Positions 13,277 through 17,154 of a DNA stretch of 17,154 nt are shown here, in pieces. Every line of letters starts with the position of its first letter. The first letter of the stretch is position 1. The notes beneath the pieces are model-generated. The model did no database searches, had not been told where the DNA came from, and saw only the letters and a program-made list of their open reading frames with translations. The stretch comes from an uncultured bacterium (lineage in GTDB: Bacteria > Verrucomicrobiota > Kiritimatiellia > RFP12 > UBA1067). The DNA lies in the NCBI GenBank assembly GCA_902779075.1, contig CACZAK010000102.1:1-17154 (forward strand), in the 5' to 3' direction. The translations under genes and the position numbers were made by a program.

Positions 13277-13298
13277 CGGTGATTCAGCGGGATCACCG
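13277..13298 (+). promoter_or_regulatory. Leader hairpin upstream of nusA
   Basis: CGGTGAT (13277-13283) is the exact reverse complement of ATCACCG (13292-13298), with an 8-base loop, located shortly after the predicted transcription start. A T-rich stretch (TTGTTTTTTG, about 13310-13319) follows at a distance of about 12 bases. That is too far for a standard terminator, but an attenuator or RNA-stability element is possible. Confidence 0.4.
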
Positions 13299-13338
13299 AG
13301 GGCGGATTATTGTTTTTTGACAGAATAGGAGCGACCAG

Positions 13339-14547
13339 ATGGCCATAAACAACGAATTGGCGGCGATTGTAACCTACATCGAGCGCGAGCGCGGTGTGGA
13401 GCGCGAAGACGTATTGACCTCCATTGAGGAAGCCATCAAGAAGGCCGCCGAGCACAATCCCGACGTGACAAAGGATTTGCGCGTGGTCATCAATCGGCGC
13501 GACCTTTCCCTCCATGTGTACGACACGGCTGTGGTGTCCAACGAGAACAAGGGCGCGGGCTTCATCTCCCTTGCGCGCGCGCGCCGCATCAAGCCGGACG
13601 CCGAGCTGGGCGAGAAGATCGAGATCGAGATGCCTGCCGCGCGCCTCGGGCGCATCGCCGCGCAGACCACGCGCCAGGTCGTCATGGGTAAAATCCGCGA
13701 GATTGAGCAGACCAACGTCTACACCGAGTTCAAGAACCGCATCGGCGAGATCGTCTCCGGCACCGTGAGCGCCGTGAACCGGCGCGACCTCTACGTGCTT
13801 GTGGGCAAGACCGAGATGTTGCTGCCAGGCAAGGAGCGCATCCCCACGGAGGAGTTCTCGGTGGGCGACTCCATCCGCGCCATCGTGCACAGCGTGAAGC
13901 CCATGAAGTCGGACGCGAAGGGCCCGTCTGTGACGCTCAGCCGCGCCTCCGCCGAGTTCGTGCGCACACTGTTCCGCCTTGAAGTCGGTGAAATCTCCGA
14001 CGGCGTGGTTGAAATCATGGGCATCGCGCGCGACCCGGGCTACCGCACGAAGCTTGCGGTGCGCACGCTGGACGAGAAGGTGGATCCCGTGGGCGCCTGC
14101 GTTGGCTTGAAGGGCGCGCGCGTGCGCAACATCGTTCGCGAGCTGAACGGCGAGAAGATCGACATCGTGCGCTGGAACGCGGACGTGCGTCACTACGTGG
14201 CACAGGCCCTCGCCCCGGCGAAGCTTGAGAGCGTTGAGGTGGATCCCGACGGCGGCAACACGGTGCACGTGACCGTGGCGCCCGACCAGTACTCCCTCGC
14301 GATCGGCAAGCGCGGGCAGAACGTGCGCCTCACCTCGAAGCTCACGTCGGTGTCCACGGCAATTGCCACGAAACTGGCGGACGCAGGATTCCTTACGGTC
14401 GAGGGGATTGTGGAAAGCGATGAGGAAGGGTTTATCGCGGCAACGGGCCTGGACGAGGTCACGGCGAAGGGACTCTACGCGGCGGCGCAGGCCGTCGCCG
14501 AGCTCACGGGCGTGGGATCGTTCGCGCCGGCGGAGGAAGAGGAGTAA
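13339..14547 (+). CDS. nusA: Transcription termination/antitermination factor NusA
   Basis: NusA binds RNA polymerase and nascent RNA to modulate pausing, termination and antitermination. The 402-residue product contains the N-terminal polymerase-binding domain (1-130), an S1 domain (about 135-200, GEIVSGTVSAVNRRDLYV), KH1 with Gly256-x-x-Gly259 (GLKG), and KH2 with Gly323-Lys-Arg-Gly326. A short C-terminal helical repeat (about 347-392, ADAGFLTVEGIVES...TAKGLYAAAQ) resembles one acidic-repeat/HhH unit, followed by an acidic tail. GGAG lies 8 bases before the ATG. It is followed by infB after four bases, the classic nusA-infB order; rimP, often directly upstream, is absent and the TPR-like gene takes its place. 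Confidence 0.97.
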   Translation: MAINNELAAIVTYIERERGVEREDVLTSIEEAIKKAAEHNPDVTKDLRVVINRRDLSLHVYDTAVVSNENKGAGFISLARARRIKPDAELGEKIEIEMPAARLGRIAAQTTRQVVMGKIREIEQTNVYTEFKNRIGEIVSGTVSAVNRRDLYVLVGKTEMLLPGKERIPTEEFSVGDSIRAIVHSVKPMKSDAKGPSVTLSRASAEFVRTLFRLEVGEISDGVVEIMGIARDPGYRTKLAVRTLDEKVDPVGACVGLKGARVRNIVRELNGEKIDIVRWNADVRHYVAQALAPAKLESVEVDPDGGNTVHVTVAPDQYSLAIGKRGQNVRLTSKLTSVSTAIATKLADAGFLTVEGIVESDEEGFIAATGLDEVTAKGLYAAAQAVAELTGVGSFAPAEEEE

Positions 14548-14551
14548 TTAG

Positions 14552-17154
14552 ATGAGAGTCTACGAGTTCGCGAAGGAGAAGGGCATTACGTCCGCCGCGG
14601 TCATCAAGATGGCCGAGGCGAATGACGTGGAGGTCTACTCCGCCCTGTCCCAGCTTGAGGACGGCGACGTCGAGGTGTTGAGTCGCAGCCTTCTGCGAGG
14701 TGACGCCGCAGAGTTGAAGGCCGAGGCGTCCGCAGTGGCGGAGCGTGGCCGCGCAAAGGCCGCCAGGGCAGCCGCCGTTCAGGCGGAGAAGAACAAGGCG
14801 CAGGCAGAGGCGTTGGAAGCCGCTCGCCAGCGCGCGCTCGCCGCGCATGGCTTGAAGTCGGCCGCGAAGCCGGCACCGGCACCAGAGAAGAAGAAGAAAG
14901 AGCCGGCGCTGGAAATCGGCGCAACGCTGCCTGAAATGCCCAAGGTGTCGATCCAGATGTCCGAGCCAGAGGAGCAGGAGATCGAGGACGATGACGTGGA
15001 CGTGGACGAGGATGAAGACGAGGCCGAGGTCGACGCGCGTGACTACCTGCATGGCAAAGACCTGCGCGAGCGTCAGTCCGCGAAGCCGAAGAAGGAGAAG
15101 GACAAAGACAAGGAGAAGGAAAAGGACAAGGAGAGGGACAGGGATTCTCAGAGGCAGCAGCCTGCAAGGCAACAACCTGCGCAGAGACAGCAGCCGATGC
15201 AGAGGCCGCAGCAGCAGCCCAAGAAGGGCGAGCCGCAGAAGCAGACTCCCGCCGCTCCGGCGTCCAAGCAGCCGCCTGTGCGTCCTCCCAAGCCCGTCAC
15301 CCGCGTTGGCGGAACACGCGCCGGATTCTCATCCGTCTCAATGCGCACTGCGCGCACGATGGCCGGTCCCACGATTGCCACTATTTCAACTGGTACGCCC
15401 CAGCCGCCACCGCCGCAGAAACCGACCATCTCGCTTTCCGTCTCGACGCGCGAGATCTCCATCCGCGGCGCCGTGGTGGTGAAGGAGCTCGCGCTCAAGC
15501 TGGGTGTGCGACCGAACCGCCTGATCGCGGACCTCATGCAGCTGAAGGTGCTCGCCTCGATCAACCAGCGCGTGGAGCCGGACGTGGCCACGAAGGTCGC
15601 GCAGAAGTACGGCTACCGCGTGAACATCGAGCATGCCCGCGACGCCGCGAACAAGAAGCCCGTCCTCAAGGCCATCGACGCGGACGACGAGATTCCGCAG
15701 GACAAGCCCGAGCAGATGCAGCCGCGTCCTCCGGTCGTCACGTTCCTCGGCCACGTCGACCACGGCAAGACCACGCTCATGGACTACATCCGCCACACGA
15801 AGGTGGCGGCGGGCGAGGCCGGCGGCATCACGCAGCAGATTTCCGCCTACCAGGTGGACGTCCAGGGCCGCAAAATCACGTTCCTCGACACGCCCGGACA
15901 CGCCGCGTTCAACGCGATGCGCCAGCGCGGCGCGCAGCTCACGGACATCGCCGTGATTATCATCGCCGCCGACGACGGCATCATGCCGCAGACCGAGGAG
16001 GCGATCAAGTTCGCCCGCCAGGCCGGCGTGCAGATCATGGTGGCCATCACGAAGTGCGACAAGCCCACCGCCAACCCCGAGCGCGTGAAGCAGATGCTCC
16101 AGAAGCAGGGCCTTACGCCTGAAGAGTGGGGTGGCGACATCGTGTGCTGCGCCGTTTCCGGCATCACGGGCGACGGCGTGGACCAGCTCCTCGAGATGAT
16201 TCTCCTCCAGGCGGACGTCCTGGAGCTCACCGCCAACCCGTCCCGCCGCGCGAACGGCTACGTGGTGGAGGCCGAGCTCGAGCAGGGCTTCGGTCCCACG
16301 GCGATGCTGCTCGTCACTGGCGGCACGCTGAAGGTGGGCGATGCGATCCTCATCGGCGAGCATTTCGGCAAGGTGCGCTCCCTCATCGACGACCACGGCC
16401 GCCGCATCCGCGAGGCGCCGCCCGCCACGCCCGTCAAGTGCACGGGCCTCTCGGGCGTGCCCGAGGCCGGCGCGGAGTTCCGCGTGATGCTCGACGAAAA
16501 GCGCGCGCGCACGCTCGCCGAACAGGCCGCGCAGGCCCGCAAGGAACAGGAACTTTCGCAGACGAAGGCCGTCTCGTTCGACGACCTCCTCAGCAAGATG
16601 GACGCCAACGAGAAGCGCGAGCTCAGCGTGGTCGTGAAGTCCGATACGCAGGGCTCCCTTGAGGCGATCGTCGAGGCGCTCAACAACATCAAGAGCGAGA
16701 AGGTGTCGCTCAAGGTCATCGCCACCGGCACCGGCAACGTGTCGCTTACGGACGTGAAGACGGCCTCCGCCGGCAAGGCCGTGATCGTGGGCTTCGACAT
16801 CGGCTGCGATTCGGGCGTGCAGCAGCAGGCCCGCCACGACGGCGTGCGCATCAACTCGTTCCGCATCATCTACGAGCTGATCGACCACGTGAAGCAGTGC
16901 ATGCTCGACCTGCTCCCGCCGGAGTACACCGAGAATATCCTCGGCCACGCCACGATCAAGGCCGTGTACGACATCGGCAAGGTCGGCAAGATCGCCGGCT
17001 CCCAGATGCTCGACGGCAAGCTCGTCTCCACCGCCCGCTACCGTATTCTGCGCGGCAAGGAGAAGGTGTGGGAGGGCAAGCTCCAGACGCTGCGCCACTT
17101 CAAGGACGAGGTCAAGGAAGTCACCGGCCAGCAGGAGTGCGGCGTGTGCTTCGC
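14552..17154 (+). CDS. infB: Translation initiation factor IF-2, 3'-truncated by window edge
   Basis: This GTPase delivers initiator tRNA to the ribosome. The frame starts at ATG 14552, with GAGGAG 7 bases upstream, and is still open at the window end (867 codons). The order is an IF2_N-type domain (MRVYEFAKEKGITSAAVIK); a long charged and Gln/Pro-rich linker including a Lys/Glu/Asp run at about nt 15085-15140; a second IF2_N domain (about nt 15420-15630); the G domain with GHVDHGKT (400-407) and DTPGH (446-450); then domains II to IV. The fourth GTP motif reads TKCD (500-503) where NKxD is usual, and the fifth reads VSG rather than SA. At most a few dozen C-terminal residues are missing. Identity is secure. 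Confidence 0.97.
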   Translation, partial: MRVYEFAKEKGITSAAVIKMAEANDVEVYSALSQLEDGDVEVLSRSLLRGDAAELKAEASAVAERGRAKAARAAAVQAEKNKAQAEALEAARQRALAAHGLKSAAKPAPAPEKKKKEPALEIGATLPEMPKVSIQMSEPEEQEIEDDDVDVDEDEDEAEVDARDYLHGKDLRERQSAKPKKEKDKDKEKEKDKERDRDSQRQQPARQQPAQRQQPMQRPQQQPKKGEPQKQTPAAPASKQPPVRPPKPVTRVGGTRAGFSSVSMRTARTMAGPTIATISTGTPQPPPPQKPTISLSVSTREISIRGAVVVKELALKLGVRPNRLIADLMQLKVLASINQRVEPDVATKVAQKYGYRVNIEHARDAANKKPVLKAIDADDEIPQDKPEQMQPRPPVVTFLGHVDHGKTTLMDYIRHTKVAAGEAGGITQQISAYQVDVQGRKITFLDTPGHAAFNAMRQRGAQLTDIAVIIIAADDGIMPQTEEAIKFARQAGVQIMVAITKCDKPTANPERVKQMLQKQGLTPEEWGGDIVCCAVSGITGDGVDQLLEMILLQADVLELTANPSRRANGYVVEAELEQGFGPTAMLLVTGGTLKVGDAILIGEHFGKVRSLIDDHGRRIREAPPATPVKCTGLSGVPEAGAEFRVMLDEKRARTLAEQAAQARKEQELSQTKAVSFDDLLSKMDANEKRELSVVVKSDTQGSLEAIVEALNNIKSEKVSLKVIATGTGNVSLTDVKTASAGKAVIVGFDIGCDSGVQQQARHDGVRINSFRIIYELIDHVKQCMLDLLPPEYTENILGHATIKAVYDIGKVGKIAGSQMLDGKLVSTARYRILRGKEKVWEGKLQTLRHFKDEVKEVTGQQECGVCF

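Noticed and set aside
13210..14268. 352-codon open frame on the - strand opposite nusA
   Set aside because: The forward frame is full-length NusA with S1 and KH domains; the reverse product has no recognisable motif.
15386..17098. 570-codon open frame on the - strand opposite infB
   Set aside because: It is the antisense shadow of a GC-rich gene. The + strand frame is unmistakable IF-2, and the reverse translation is compositionally biased (His/Ala/Leu/Arg) with no family motif.

Overview
The window is a GC-rich, gene-dense bacterial chromosome segment. Every convincing gene lies on the + strand. The content is mostly housekeeping: carB, trmJ, efp, galE, a family 4 uracil-DNA glycosylase gene, a XerC/D-type recombinase gene, an HU-type gene, nusB, ribD, ribE, nusA and infB. 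The TPR-like protein between ribE and nusA, and the many short palindromic repeats inside and between genes, remind me of the PVC superphylum (Verrucomicrobiota/Kiritimatiellota-like). That placement is a low-confidence inference; no rRNA is present.

Layout. Positions 2-2659 hold the 3' three-quarters of carB, whose reading frame has absorbed three different short repeats. Positions about 2607-3953 hold an AT-richer accessory cassette: a DUF3791-like gene, a DUF3990-like gene (possible ADP-ribosyltransferase fold) and a third small gene, all coupled by stop/start overlaps. It is flanked by an 86-bp direct repeat of the carB 3' end. The downstream copy keeps what looks like the original carB terminus. 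A lipoprotein gene with a near-leaderless promoter, trmJ and a YgjP-like metallopeptidase gene follow (3998-5827). A new promoter then drives efp and galE (5842-7502).

The galE-udg junction (7501-7582) is made of repeat sequence, and the udg N-terminal linker (7661-7848) is a mosaic of five inverted repeats read as protein. A small lipoprotein and a XerC/D recombinase gene follow. An HU-type gene has its own promoter and a strong intrinsic terminator. The nusB promoter overlaps that terminator and starts a tightly overlapped nusB-ribD-ribE-TPR group. A TTGACA-N17-TAATAT promoter drives nusA-infB; infB runs off the right edge.

The two most interesting themes are (1) the carB-tail duplication around the DUF3791/DUF3990 cassette, which predicts a reversible insertion that preserves carB, and (2) repeated in-frame colonisation of protein linkers by unrelated short palindromic or tandem repeats, comparable in principle to Rickettsia palindromic elements.
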